A stretch of 64,000 bases of DNA from Croceimicrobium sp963977415 (GTDB lineage: Bacteria; Bacteroidota; Bacteroidia; Flavobacteriales; Schleiferiaceae). The translations under genes were made by a program, and so were the position numbers. The DNA is taken from assembly GCA_963977415.1 (NCBI GenBank), contig CAXBOS010000005.1, positions 124,001-188,000 on the forward strand, written 5' to 3'. Positions 53,633 to 63,120 of this stretch are shown in pieces (within the stretch, counting starts at the first letter, position 1; each line of letters begins with the position of its first letter). The notes under the pieces are model-generated. The model did no database searches and was not told the DNA's origin. It worked only from the letters and a program-made list of their open reading frames with translations.

Positions 53633-55012
53633 TTGCGCATCTTAAGCCAAATATTACTTCTTAGTATACTAAGTCTTTCTTTAAGTGCTCAAAAGGACAA
53701 AAAAGAGGAAGGGGTTTTAACCCGTATTCTTTTTGTTTTTGACGGTTCGCAAAGTATGTATGCCCGCTGGGAAAGTGGACAGAAAATAGATGTGGCCCAA
53801 AAGCTAATGAACAATATGCTCGATAGCTTGGCCCAACTAAATAATGACAATTTTCAGTTGGCTTTGCGCGTTTACGGCCATCAAAGACCCGTTCCACCGC
53901 AAGATTGTAATGATACGCGTCTAGAAGTTCCATTTGCGAAGAATAACATCGGACGCATTAAGCGAACCTTGAAGGAAATTCGTCCCAAAGGCACTACCCC
54001 TATCGCCCGATCTTTAGAAAGAGCGGCTTACGATTTTGGAGAATGTGAAAATTGCCGGAATATCATCATCCTTATTACCGATGGCGTGGAGGCCTGCGAT
54101 GAAGACCCTTGTGCCGCCTCGCGTTTACTACAAGAACGTGGCATAGCTTTAAAGCCTTTCGTTATTGGTATTGGCTTGGACGATAATTTTAAGCAAACCT
54201 TCGAATGTGTAGGCACCTTTTACGATGCCGCCGATGAAGCAACTTTCGAAAAAGTGTTAGGGATTGTGATTTCGCAAGCCCTAGATAATACTACCGCTCA
54301 AGTAAATCTCTTAGATGGTAACGGCTTTCCCACCGAAACCGACGTGGCCATAAGCTTCTACAATAAAGTAAGCAAGAAAGTAGATCGTCAGTTAATTCAT
54401 ACTCTTAATCCTAAAGGCTTACCCGATACAATTTACTTAGACCCCTTGGTAAACTATCGCATGGTGGTGCATTCCATCCCCGAAAGGGAGAAGGATAACA
54501 TTAGTATTTCGGCGGGAGCACATAATATTATCGGTTTAGATTTACCGCGTGGCAGTCTGCGTTTGGTAAATCCACAGCGGGTAAACAACGACGAGCTAGC
54601 CGCTTTAATTTATATGCCGGATGAAAATCGTCCCATTCATTTGCAGCAGTTTAATAGCAGTCAGCAATACTTGGAGGGGAAGTATGATTTAGAAATCCTC
54701 AGTTTACCCAGAATTTTTCTACCGCATGTGGAAATAAACGCGGGTGAAACTACTACCATAAGCATTCCTCCTCCGGGAGTGGTAAACTTGCAAAGTTCGG
54801 CACCTGGTTTCGGAAGCATTTTAAAATACGAGGGCACTGAATTAATTTGGGTAGCCGACCTCGACCCTAAAAAATCTCGGCAGAGTTATAATTTACAACC
54901 GGGTCAGTACCGCGTTGTATTTAGAGTTAAATCATCAAGACAAAGTTTATATTCGGTGGTAGAAGAATTTACTGTTGCTTCTGGCACCACCACCATTGTT
55001 AAATTAAATTAA
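53633..55012 (+). CDS. exported von Willebrand factor A-domain protein
   Basis: 459 residues starting at TTG, one base after the transketolase N stop. No in-frame ATG precedes the mature domain. Signal peptide (1-20, ends LSLSAQ); VWA domain (about 30-215) with an intact metal-ion site: FDGSQSMYARW (D37, S39, S41), the Thr in KGTTPIARSL and the Asp in ILITDGVEACD. After it come about 240 residues of beta-rich modules without a name I can give (NLLDGNGFPTETDVAI; SLRLVNPQRVNNDEL; VNLQSSAPGFGSIL). VWA domains usually bind other proteins. Envelope-located; function unknown. Same transcript as the two transketolase halves. Confidence 0.85.
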   Translation: MRILSQILLLSILSLSLSAQKDKKEEGVLTRILFVFDGSQSMYARWESGQKIDVAQKLMNNMLDSLAQLNNDNFQLALRVYGHQRPVPPQDCNDTRLEVPFAKNNIGRIKRTLKEIRPKGTTPIARSLERAAYDFGECENCRNIIILITDGVEACDEDPCAASRLLQERGIALKPFVIGIGLDDNFKQTFECVGTFYDAADEATFEKVLGIVISQALDNTTAQVNLLDGNGFPTETDVAISFYNKVSKKVDRQLIHTLNPKGLPDTIYLDPLVNYRMVVHSIPEREKDNISISAGAHNIIGLDLPRGSLRLVNPQRVNNDELAALIYMPDENRPIHLQQFNSSQQYLEGKYDLEILSLPRIFLPHVEINAGETTTISIPPPGVVNLQSSAPGFGSILKYEGTELIWVADLDPKKSRQSYNLQPGQYRVVFRVKSSRQSLYSVVEEFTVASGTTTIVKLN

Positions 55013-55013
55013 T

Positions 55014-55967
55014 ATGAAGAAGTACATCGATACAGGCGCGAAAGACACCCGCTCAGGTTTTGGAGCAGGCTTAGCAGAATTAGGCGAAACAAACGAAGCC
55101 GTCGTTGCCTTATGTGCCGACCTTACAGGGTCACTAAAAATGGACGCTTTTAAAAAGGCACATCCCGATCGCTTCTATCAAGTAGGGATTGCGGAAGCAA
55201 ACATGATGGGAATTGCCGCAGGATTAACCATTGGAGGGAAAATTCCTTTCACGGGAACATTTGCTAACTTCTCTACGGGTCGTGTTTACGATCAAATTAG
55301 ACAATCGATCGCCTATTCGGGTAAAAATGTTAAAATTTGCGCTAGCCACGCCGGACTTACCTTAGGGGAAGATGGCGCTACGCATCAAATTTTAGAAGAC
55401 CTAGGTTTGATGAAAATGCTACCAGGCATGACCGTAATTAATACCTGCGATTACAATCAAACGAAAGCAGCAACTATTGCCATTGCCGAGTTTGAAGGTC
55501 CAGTTTACCTTCGCTTTGGTCGTCCTAAAGTTCCCAACTTTACTGCCGCTGATCAAAAATTTGAAATAGGTAAAGCAGTTATGCTACAAGAAGGTAGCGA
55601 TGTTACCATTGCAGCTACAGGTCATCTAGTTTGGAAAGCCTTAGAAGCGGCCGAGCAATTAGACGCCATGGGGATTAGTGCCGAAGTACTAAATTACCAT
55701 ACTATTAAACCTCTGGATGAAGAAGCATTATTAAAATCTTTGGCAAAAACCGGTGCTTTGGTTTCAGCTGAAGAGCATCAAATTGCGGGAGGCTTAGGCG
55801 AAAGTTTAGCAGGAGTGTTAAGCAGAAATTTTCCTGCACCCCAAGAATTTGTAGCCGTAAATGATAGTTTTGGAGAAAGCGGTACCCCAGATCAGTTACT
55901 AGAAAAATACGGTCTTAGTACCGATAAAATTGTTGAAGCAGCCCAAAAAGCTGTGGCTAGAAAGTAA
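55014..55967 (+). CDS. transketolase, C-terminal subunit
   Basis: 317 residues: pyrimidine-binding domain (about 1-165; VALCADLTGSLKMDAF, FYQVGIAEANMMGIAAGL with the catalytic Glu, SHAGLTLGEDGATHQ) and transketolase C-terminal domain (about 190-310; GSDVTIAATGHLVWKALEAA; VSAEEHQIAGGLGESLAG). It completes the enzyme made with the N-terminal subunit. It begins 1 base after the VWA gene and ends at a hairpin terminator. Confidence 0.94.
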   Translation: MKKYIDTGAKDTRSGFGAGLAELGETNEAVVALCADLTGSLKMDAFKKAHPDRFYQVGIAEANMMGIAAGLTIGGKIPFTGTFANFSTGRVYDQIRQSIAYSGKNVKICASHAGLTLGEDGATHQILEDLGLMKMLPGMTVINTCDYNQTKAATIAIAEFEGPVYLRFGRPKVPNFTAADQKFEIGKAVMLQEGSDVTIAATGHLVWKALEAAEQLDAMGISAEVLNYHTIKPLDEEALLKSLAKTGALVSAEEHQIAGGLGESLAGVLSRNFPAPQEFVAVNDSFGESGTPDQLLEKYGLSTDKIVEAAQKAVARK

Positions 55968-55995
55968 CTCAACGATTAAATACAACTTATAACCG

Positions 55996-56033
55996 AAATA
56001 GGTCGCATTTAACACTGCGACCTATTATTTTTA
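55996..56033 (+). terminator. intrinsic terminator after the transketolase operon
   Basis: A perfect 11-base stem (aataggtcgca / tgcgacctatt) with an 8-base loop, followed by atttttaa. Confidence 0.85.
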
Positions 56034-56053
56034 ACGGCATATAATTTAAGCTC

Positions 56054-57385
56054 ATGTTGAAGACCTTCTTTTCAATGTCTTTTTTGCTATTTCTTTCCCT
56101 CACTTTGAGTGGGCAAAAAGACACTACTAATAGACCAGTAGAAATTTTAGAGATTTCCTCTGACGCAGATTCTGCCTTCGCCCAAGCGCGCGAGCTTGCC
56201 TATAGCAAAGAATATGATGCCTCTCGTAAGATTCTAGATTTACTTATCTATCAAAGTCCCACTAACTATTACCAATACAAACTTTTTAAAGCACGTACTT
56301 TAGTATGGGATGGAAAATATGGGCCGGCTCGAAGTATTATCGAAGAACTGATTTCAGAGGATACCACTGTCATTGACATCTACCAAATTAGATTAAATAA
56401 TGAACGCTATGACAAGGATTACCCACTTGCCATTCGCTATGCAGATGATGGTATTAAGCGCTTTCCAAAAGACAATGAGTTTTTCCACGTTGGTAAAGTG
56501 CAATCGCTAGTTGCCGAAAACCGCTACCATGAAGGCCTCGACGCTGCCACTCTCGCGTTAGACAGCTTTCCTGAAAACAATGAACTTAAACAACTTAAAA
56601 CCTTTCTTCTAAATCAACTAATTGTTGATGGTTTAGCGGTGGGGGTTTCGATGGATTATTTTTCAAAAATCTATAAACCCTGGTTATTTGGCTTTTTACA
56701 ATACGGACGACAGACTAAAATCGGTGCAATCATTGGCCGCGTTAATGTGGCCGACAGACAACGCGATGCTGCAGTAGGTATTTTAGAACCAAGCGCTTTC
56801 GCCTCCTTAGGGGTGCAAGGGGAAATTGATATTTTCCCACGCCTTAGTAAGAATTCCTATATGTACCTAAATGTGGGGTATTCGCCTTCGGCTATTTTTC
56901 CTAGCTTTCGCTTTGGCGCCGAATATTATAGTATGATTGGTAAGACAGAACTAGAAGGATCTTTAGGGATACGCTATCTCGACTTCTTAACTAATATTGT
57001 TACCATGTATACTGGTTCACTGGGCTATTACTGGGATTCTGAATATATAAACTTTCGGCCCTTCTTTATTAATGATGCCTACGGTTGGGGAAGTACCTAT
57101 AACTTTTTATACCGCCAATTTTATAGCGGTAAAGGTGATTTCATTCAAGTAACCTTTGGGGGTGGCGTTGTACCAGATGAGCGAGTTTTATTGCTTAATA
57201 ACGGTTTGGTCGAGCAAAATTATCGCCTTGATAATCAGTATGTAGGTATTGGCTATCAAAAATTGGTGAACCAAAAATTCTACTCACGCTTAGATCTTAC
57301 CATTACCCGTCAGGAAAATTTTAGCCAGCAAAACGATTACCTCTACATTTTCTCTATTGGAATGATTTTAGGCTACAGATTATAG
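56054..57385 (+). CDS. YaiO-like outer-membrane beta-barrel protein with TPR region
   Basis: 443 residues. Signal peptide (ends LTLSGQ); a TPR-like helical region (about 35-180; AFAQARELAYSKEYDASRKI; PTNYYQYKLFKARTLVWDGK); then a beta-barrel (about 190-443) with alternating aromatic strands, e.g. GVSMDYFSKIYKPWLFGFLQ, SYMYLNVGYSPSAIFPSFRF and IFSIGMILGYRL at the end. Matches the layout of YaiO-type outer-membrane proteins, whose genes often sit by polysaccharide glycosyltransferases. No such partner is adjacent here, though a polysaccharide locus lies about 12 kb away. Transcribed alone. Confidence 0.8.
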   Translation: MLKTFFSMSFLLFLSLTLSGQKDTTNRPVEILEISSDADSAFAQARELAYSKEYDASRKILDLLIYQSPTNYYQYKLFKARTLVWDGKYGPARSIIEELISEDTTVIDIYQIRLNNERYDKDYPLAIRYADDGIKRFPKDNEFFHVGKVQSLVAENRYHEGLDAATLALDSFPENNELKQLKTFLLNQLIVDGLAVGVSMDYFSKIYKPWLFGFLQYGRQTKIGAIIGRVNVADRQRDAAVGILEPSAFASLGVQGEIDIFPRLSKNSYMYLNVGYSPSAIFPSFRFGAEYYSMIGKTELEGSLGIRYLDFLTNIVTMYTGSLGYYWDSEYINFRPFFINDAYGWGSTYNFLYRQFYSGKGDFIQVTFGGGVVPDERVLLLNNGLVEQNYRLDNQYVGIGYQKLVNQKFYSRLDLTITRQENFSQQNDYLYIFSIGMILGYRL

Positions 57386-57956
57386 TAGGCCTAGTTTTCA
57401 ATTAAAGTCCGCTTGCATGCTCTTCATTTTTATAGATGCGCAGGCAAAGCCTATTTATCTTTTTGAAAACCCTTGACCAAAACCCAAGGTGAAGTTCAAT
57501 TTCTTCCTTAAGTAGGAGATTTACGGAAACATTCGTATCAGAATTGCAGCTATTTATCCTCTCGGTTCGCATCAGCATGAAGATCTGGCCGGATAGTTCT
57601 CTGCTAGTTCCGAAAATAAAAACATTTAATAGATTACACTTAAAAAGTGACGAGCCTTACTAGCCGATTGATGTCCAAACGTTAGTACTAGTAAGGCGGC
57701 GGCCCTGTTTAGCACTTGCTTGCCTTTTATTTTGTCTAAACTTCAAGGTAAGAACTGAAAGAAGTAAACCCAGCCATTCTTTTAAAAGAAAAACTTAGAC
57801 CTAAAAAAAGTCAAGCCTTTATTAATAGGGCGATTTCAAGTGAAGGGTCCTTTTGAAAACCCAGCTTAAGTCAGATACCCTTTATAGCATTCGTATTAAC
57901 ATCTGCGAAAGCGATACACAAGCGAAAACGCTTACGACGAGCTGGCGCGGCAAAAG
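57386..57956. other. non-coding gap, no gene recognised
   Basis: About 570 bases with frequent stops in all frames on inspection and no RNA family I recognise. It holds a perfect 10-bp inverted repeat at 57654-57697 and, at its end, the start of a diverged copy of the 24489 element. It may be decayed sequence. Confidence 0.4.
57654..57697. repeat. perfect 10-bp inverted repeat with 24-base loop
   Basis: gccttactag and ctagtaaggc are exact reverse complements in a gene-free stretch. No T-run follows, so it does not look like a terminator. Confidence 0.4.
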
Positions 57957-58035
57957 CCTGAATACAATGTAATATCAGGCCACAGACCTCTTATGAATAG
58001 TGGATTTCAAGCCAAAACGCTAAAGCCATACCGGG
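57957..58035. repeat. diverged, truncated copy of the MITE-like element
   Basis: Aligns with the left part of the element at 24489-24678 (24493-24571). Shared runs include aggcc, cagacctctt, aatagtgg and tttcaagcc. By eye roughly three quarters of positions match. The right-hand inverted repeat is missing. Confidence 0.5.
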
Positions 58036-58100
58036 CTAAGAATAACTAATTGCAGGAAGATTTTATCGCAAAAGACTTATCCCCGATAATGCTAAAAGCA

Positions 58101-58134
58101 AAAAAAACTCGGAAGATGAAGCTCCGAGTTTTAG
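58101..58134 (-). terminator. intrinsic terminator of lipoprotein gene 1
   Basis: The stem aactcgga / tccgagtt is followed, on the minus strand, by seven or more T. It lies 39 bases past the stop codon. Confidence 0.8.
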
Positions 58135-58172
58135 AATTATAGGGATAAAAGGGTATTAAAGCCTTTCTTTGA

Positions 58173-59564
58173 TTACGATTTACGTACGAAATAAACACCA
58201 CCACCGCGTGCACTGCTGCCGCTAGCATCGGTTCCACCTACTGCAAGGGCCAAGTGAGTGGAAGAATATACTGATACATCTTTTACGTTAAAGCCGCTAA
58301 TTGAAGCATTGGTTGGAGGAACAAAAAGCCCGATTAAATCGTATGCATTAATTAATATTCCACCATCATAACCATTGCCAGCTATAACTTTTAAACCTTG
58401 CTCACCGGCGGCAGCGTAAATCACTCTTGAAGCAGGATCGTGCGTAAGCGCTAAGCAGTAGTTTACACCGTTGTTGATCTTCTTGTGATTTTTAGAGTAG
58501 ATTCCAGCCTGTCCTAAGGCCAATAAATACTCTGTGCTGGCTACAGTGTTTCCTGCATAAGTGTAAGGAACAAAAGCCATCCCTCCTCTTTCTAATTCAA
58601 GAGAGTTAATTCCGGCACCATTGTAATAATCGATCGTAAAAGACATCGAGTTAGAAACAGTTTGGGAAGTATTCATGTCGGTTCTTACTTGCACTTTATC
58701 CGTTCCTGTTCTGTCTAATACTGCAAAATCAACATTAGAATTAGTGGCAGTAAAAGGGTTTTCTTTAATAAAAATGCCATCCGTAATAGTCATGGCTTCC
58801 GAAACGTTACTGAGATTATAATCAGTTACATAAATACCACTTTGGGCATCTCTAGTATTTATCCCTGTTCCGTTTCCGGTTACAACATAATATTTGCCAG
58901 CTGAGGAAATAATTCCATTAGCACCATAACCAGGTACAGGAAGTTCTTTGTAGCTGCTTGCTGGAAGAAACTCGTCATTAATATAATCGTATAAAACCTT
59001 ACCTACAACTGCTCCTCGATGACCATTTAAAAGGTATCCTGAAGTTGATGGTGATCTTTGACCCACTGCAAAAATTTCATAATTACCAGTCAAGCTATTA
59101 CGGTTTACCACTGCTTCATGCCAATCGGTATCTACAAAATCAATACGACCGGTGTATTGGTAACTACCATTACTGCCATTTAGCTTGTAGGCTGAAATAG
59201 CACCGCCGTATTTAGCGCCTTCTAAGTGCCAGGTTACGAAAACCAATTCGCCATCAGCCGTTACCGAAGTAGCTTGCGCAAGATTGGAAGTTCCTGTAGC
59301 CAAACCACCGTTTAACTCCTCAGTGTATTCAAGAAAATGAGGCGCTTCCGCAAAGTTTTTATACGTGAAATTTAAAGTAGAACCTGCTTTAGAGTTAATG
59401 GTGAAGTTATCCGAAAGTGGAATTAACTCCCCTTGTACTTGCGAACCCGTTTTTAACTGGATTCTATTATCCACTCCTACTTCTTCATTATCCATGTAAG
59501 ACAAGTCGCGGTTACAGCTAAGTAACATACTACCCGCAATTAACATTAAAACTATCTTTTTCAT
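58173..59564 (-). CDS. tandem-family lipoprotein 1 (LVIVD/beta-propeller-like)
   Basis: About 463 residues from the ATG at 59564. Lipoprotein signal MKKIVLMLIAGSMLLSC with lipobox LLSC (Cys17). The mature part resembles the three neighbours: YKNFAEAPHFLEY, then VFVTWHLEGAKYGGAISAYKL, VGQRSPSTSGYLLNGHRGAV, YDYINDEFLPASSYKELPVPG, NGIISSAGKYYVVTGNGTG, and a closing VYSSTHLALAVGG ... GGVYFVRKS. The repeating strands with glycines suggest a beta-propeller, akin to LVIVD-repeat proteins. Anchored to a membrane by lipid; function unknown. Own terminator, and no obvious TAnnTTTG upstream. Confidence 0.82.
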   Translation of the reverse strand: MKKIVLMLIAGSMLLSCNRDLSYMDNEEVGVDNRIQLKTGSQVQGELIPLSDNFTINSKAGSTLNFTYKNFAEAPHFLEYTEELNGGLATGTSNLAQATSVTADGELVFVTWHLEGAKYGGAISAYKLNGSNGSYQYTGRIDFVDTDWHEAVVNRNSLTGNYEIFAVGQRSPSTSGYLLNGHRGAVVGKVLYDYINDEFLPASSYKELPVPGYGANGIISSAGKYYVVTGNGTGINTRDAQSGIYVTDYNLSNVSEAMTITDGIFIKENPFTATNSNVDFAVLDRTGTDKVQVRTDMNTSQTVSNSMSFTIDYYNGAGINSLELERGGMAFVPYTYAGNTVASTEYLLALGQAGIYSKNHKKINNGVNYCLALTHDPASRVIYAAAGEQGLKVIAGNGYDGGILINAYDLIGLFVPPTNASISGFNVKDVSVYSSTHLALAVGGTDASGSSARGGGVYFVRKS

Positions 59565-59714
59565 AATCGTAGAATTTGGGATCAATGAGTATTATTACTC
59601 TTTGACACTACGAAGATGGCACGAAATTCACCCCCAATATCAAAGTTTTAGATGAGAGGTACCTTATCATCGAGGCATAGACAAGCGGTTTATTTTTGTC
59701 GATAAACGACAGGG

Positions 59715-59741
59715 CAAAAAAAAAGGGCCCCGAAGGGCCCA
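59715..59741 (-). terminator. intrinsic terminator of lipoprotein gene 2
   Basis: GGGCCC-TTCG-GGGCCC stem followed, on the minus strand, by nine T. It begins about 19 bases past the stop. Confidence 0.85.
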
Positions 59742-59759
59742 ATGTATAATTAGGAGATT

Positions 59760-61157
59760 TTAGTCTCTATTTTTCTGTAGGAAGTATACCCCAGCGTCGC
59801 CTGTGGCTAATGCTATGTTTCTCGATCTATACAATGAAATCTCCTTGATATAGAAAGTGTTGGGTAAGTTAGGATTTCCACTAGCTGAAGTAGGAGGTAC
59901 AAAGTTGCCAATTACATCATAAAGATTAGTAGTTGGGTTATTTACCACATACTGACCCATGGCCAATACTTTAACACCATCGGCACCATCGGCATAATAA
60001 AGTAAGCCTGAACCTGCATCGAACTCGGTTGATAAACAAGGACCGAAATTAGCTACGCCATTGAAGATTGAGTTTTGGCTTGGACCCGCTTCGAATATTC
60101 CGTCGACACCTGCAGCTATGATAAGAGAATCTGTTTTACTTGCACCTGCCTCAATACCTTGAGCCCAAGTTAAGTCGCCTCTTTCGCCATCGTTAGTACC
60201 CATGGTAATACCATTGCTAGTGCTATAAGGTTGCAAAGCCGTGAAATTGGTTTGATCGGTAGTATAGTCGTAGTTGATCGCTATTGATTTGATACGATAT
60301 TCAGAGCCACTTCTATCCAAAGTAAATACTTCTGCATAAGAATTGGCACCCGGATTAACACTTTGGGTTAAAGGGTTCACAATTAAAGAGATACCATCAT
60401 CAATGCTTAATAAATCACCTTTTTCAACGGTAGACATGCTACGGTCGATTTGGTATAAGCCACCATCTGCATTGCCTATTCCGTTTCCAGTAATAACATA
60501 ATAATGAGCTGCTGCTGCTACAATATCATTAGCAGCTACACCTGGTAAGGGTAATTCTTTAGCAGAAGGTTCCCAAAACTCATCGTTAATATAATCGTAA
60601 TCAATGCGCGTTACCACCGCACCTGCATGATCAGCTAAAAGGTAATTAGAAGAGGACTGATCTCTTTGCCCTACCATAAACACTTCGTAATAACCAGTAG
60701 AGCTATTCTCACTAGCTGCTACTTCATAATAACTGGCATCAGGAAAGTCTACTCTATCCATAAAGGTGTAACGACCGATACCGCTCTGCTTGTAAGCGCA
60801 AATCGCACCACCAAAGTCAGATTGAGTAGTATGCCAAGTTACAAAAACCACGTCATTCATTGAAAATATTGCTGATGCAGAAAGAGTCTCTGTACCACCC
60901 ATAGTTGGGAAGGTTACTGGTTCTGCATAAGCGCGATAGGTATACGACAATGGTGCCGAACCCGTCTTGTTATTTATTAAGAAAGTATCATTCATATTTA
61001 TCAACTGACCACTAAGGTCACCGATATTATAATGAGTCATGATAACACCGTTAGGCTCTACTGGCGGAGTAACTGGGCCTACTGGCGTTTCTCTAGTGCA
61101 AGATTGACTAATTACTAGAGTGAGAATTGCAAATGCGAAAAACTTAGTTCGTAACAT
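59760..61157 (-). CDS. tandem-family lipoprotein 2
   Basis: About 465 residues from the ATG at 61157, which places the lipoprotein signal (MLRTKFFAFAILTLVISQSC, Cys20) at the N-terminus. A longer frame to 61202 adds 15 residues before it. The mature region follows the family order: YTYRAYAEPVTFP, DVVFVTWHTTQSDFGGAICAYK, VGQRDQSSSNYLLADHAGAVV, IDYDYINDEFWEPSAKELPL, HYYVITGNGIGNADGGLYQID, and the end SLYRSRNIALATGDAGVYFLQK. Probably an outer-membrane or surface lipoprotein with a propeller-like fold; role unknown. Confidence 0.82.
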   Translation of the reverse strand: MLRTKFFAFAILTLVISQSCTRETPVGPVTPPVEPNGVIMTHYNIGDLSGQLINMNDTFLINNKTGSAPLSYTYRAYAEPVTFPTMGGTETLSASAIFSMNDVVFVTWHTTQSDFGGAICAYKQSGIGRYTFMDRVDFPDASYYEVAASENSSTGYYEVFMVGQRDQSSSNYLLADHAGAVVTRIDYDYINDEFWEPSAKELPLPGVAANDIVAAAAHYYVITGNGIGNADGGLYQIDRSMSTVEKGDLLSIDDGISLIVNPLTQSVNPGANSYAEVFTLDRSGSEYRIKSIAINYDYTTDQTNFTALQPYSTSNGITMGTNDGERGDLTWAQGIEAGASKTDSLIIAAGVDGIFEAGPSQNSIFNGVANFGPCLSTEFDAGSGLLYYADGADGVKVLAMGQYVVNNPTTNLYDVIGNFVPPTSASGNPNLPNTFYIKEISLYRSRNIALATGDAGVYFLQKNRD

Positions 61158-61342
61158 ATTAGAGGTGATAGATTTAATTAAATTATTTCCAATCCTAGAC
61201 ATGGATAGGTAAAAATTTACCGTTATACTTCTTTGGCTTGGATATACCCAGCAATATTATAACTAAAAATCGAGTCCCTTAGTCCTAATTTCGTTGAATG
61301 GTAATATCCTTCGATTAAGTGCAGTTATTGAATCTGAGAAAT

Positions 61343-61370
61343 AAAAAAAGACTCCCCAAGGGGAGCCTTT
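61343..61370 (-). terminator. intrinsic terminator of lipoprotein gene 3
   Basis: The stem aggctcccc / ggggagtct (minus strand, one mismatch) with a two-base loop is followed by seven T. It closely matches the terminator at 63069-63099. Confidence 0.85.
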
Positions 61371-61389
61371 TATACTGTCTAAAACAAGA

Positions 61390-62892
61390 TTAGTGATTCT
61401 TTTGAATGAACATCAAACCATCATCACCTAGAGATATGGCTATGTGACGCGATTGATAAACCGTTATATCATTAATATTTTTATCACTTAAGTTTATGGT
61501 ACCACCTCCAACGGTAAATACACTAGAAGGTAAAGTTAATTCCCCTACTAAATCATGAGTATTAACAAAGGCCTTATCGGCGGCATACTCTCCCATGGCG
61601 ATTACTTTTAAGCGTGTTTGCCCCGCGCCATTATCACCACCTCCGCAGTACAGAACGCCTAAAGCAGGATCAAAGCAAATAGCTGAGAAATTACCCATTT
61701 GTATAGCTCTATCCATTATACTTGGAGATGATGGTGTAGCGCCCGTGTTATTTTGTCCACCTCTGGCTTTGTGAATATATCCATTTCCGCCATTGGGCAC
61801 ACCGTAATTAATTAGCATAGAATCCAATTTCTGAACCCCGTTGGGAAAACCTGCTCCAAGCTTGCCTTGAGCAATAACCAAATGTCCTTTACTGTAACTA
61901 ACGGGGGCAATATCATTATTCAAATCTCTGTGCCAAGATACACCATCGAAGCGGTGATCGCCATTGCTAGAAATTATGCCAAGGTTGTTTAAGGTAGCCC
62001 CAAAATATTGGTACTTCTTGATAAATATATTGGTTAATGGCGCTAAAGCCGCATTGCGATCTAACACATAAAATTCACCACCCGAGGCACTAACTGTTCT
62101 CGGATCTACTTCGATATCTATTGCGTCGGTGATTCCTGCATCATAGGCAACCACATTTCGTAACGAACGGTCGACTTGAAAAACGCCACCTACACCATTG
62201 GAACCACCTCTACCATCACCAGTAGTAACAAAATATTGAGCACCTAAAGCTACGATACCAGTTCCAGCAACACCAATTAATGGTAATTCCATAAGGGAGC
62301 CTTCCCAAAACTCATCGTTAATGTAATCATAGTCTATTCTGGCTACAATGGCACCTTTATGTCCTGCTAAGGTGTACTGTGAGTTATCGGTATTGCGCTG
62401 TCCAGTAACCATCACTTCAATGTTTCCTGTTTGGCTATTGCGATAAGCCGATAATCCGTATAAATCATGTTGCTCAAAATCCACTCTATCCTTAAGCTCA
62501 TATTGACCGATACCACTTAAACGGTAGGCAGATAAGGAACCTTTTACTGTACCTGTGCCATGTGGACCCATAGCACCGTAATCGTTGGTATGCCAAGCCA
62601 CAAAAATCATATCATCTACTTGAAAAACCGCGCTAGCTGCTAAATCAACTCCGCCGATCTCAACCGGATTTGCATATCCTCTAAAAGTATAGTTTAACTG
62701 AGAACCAGTTTTACCACTTAAATTAGTGCTCTCCATCATTGGAGTAAAATCTCTTTCTAATTGAGAGGCTTCAAAATGCTGCAGCCCACCTTCCACTGAA
62801 CTCAAAGAACTGCCTTGAAAATCTGTACTGGCATTTCGGTTACATGAAGCCATAATGCCCAAACCTACTATTACTGCGAATATCTTTTTCAT
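61390..62892 (-). CDS. tandem-family lipoprotein 3
   Basis: 500 residues. Lipoprotein signal MKKIFAVIVGLGIMASC (Cys17). Family landmarks: YTFRGYANPVEIGG, MIFVAWHTNDYG, VTGQRNTDNSQYTLAGHKGAIV, IDYDYINDEFWEGSLMELPL, QYFVTTGDGRGGSNGVGGVF, VDRSLRNVVAYDAG, ICFDPALGVLYCGGGDNG, and the end VYQSRHIAISLGDDGLMFIQKN. The C-terminal third is much more like the partial gene 4 than like genes 1 and 2, so genes 3 and 4 are the most recent pair. Function unknown. Confidence 0.83.
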   Translation of the reverse strand: MKKIFAVIVGLGIMASCNRNASTDFQGSSLSSVEGGLQHFEASQLERDFTPMMESTNLSGKTGSQLNYTFRGYANPVEIGGVDLAASAVFQVDDMIFVAWHTNDYGAMGPHGTGTVKGSLSAYRLSGIGQYELKDRVDFEQHDLYGLSAYRNSQTGNIEVMVTGQRNTDNSQYTLAGHKGAIVARIDYDYINDEFWEGSLMELPLIGVAGTGIVALGAQYFVTTGDGRGGSNGVGGVFQVDRSLRNVVAYDAGITDAIDIEVDPRTVSASGGEFYVLDRNAALAPLTNIFIKKYQYFGATLNNLGIISSNGDHRFDGVSWHRDLNNDIAPVSYSKGHLVIAQGKLGAGFPNGVQKLDSMLINYGVPNGGNGYIHKARGGQNNTGATPSSPSIMDRAIQMGNFSAICFDPALGVLYCGGGDNGAGQTRLKVIAMGEYAADKAFVNTHDLVGELTLPSSVFTVGGGTINLSDKNINDITVYQSRHIAISLGDDGLMFIQKNH

Positions 62893-63068
62893 ACTATAAA
62901 AATTGAATAAACTTTTTAATCATTGCCGGATTGCACTAATCATTCTTTAATGAAGAACTTACAATCAAGGCTAGTGTATATGAAAGTCGATCTTCTGCTA
63001 TTAATTCTAGTTCAAGAGTCGAATAAATTCGCTGAATGGAAAAACACTAACTAAAACCAAATTATAAG

Positions 63069-63099
63069 CAAAAAAAAAGGCTCCCCAAGGGGAGCCTTC
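63069..63099 (-). terminator. intrinsic terminator of lipoprotein gene 4
   Basis: A perfect stem aaggctcccc / ggggagcctt with a two-base loop, followed on the minus strand by nine T. Confidence 0.9.
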
Positions 63100-63120
63100 T
63101 ATAATATTAAAAACTAAATC

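Noticed and set aside
58046..58237. Short minus-strand frame across the end of lipoprotein 1
   Set aside because: It overlaps both the terminator hairpin and the 3' coding end in another frame.
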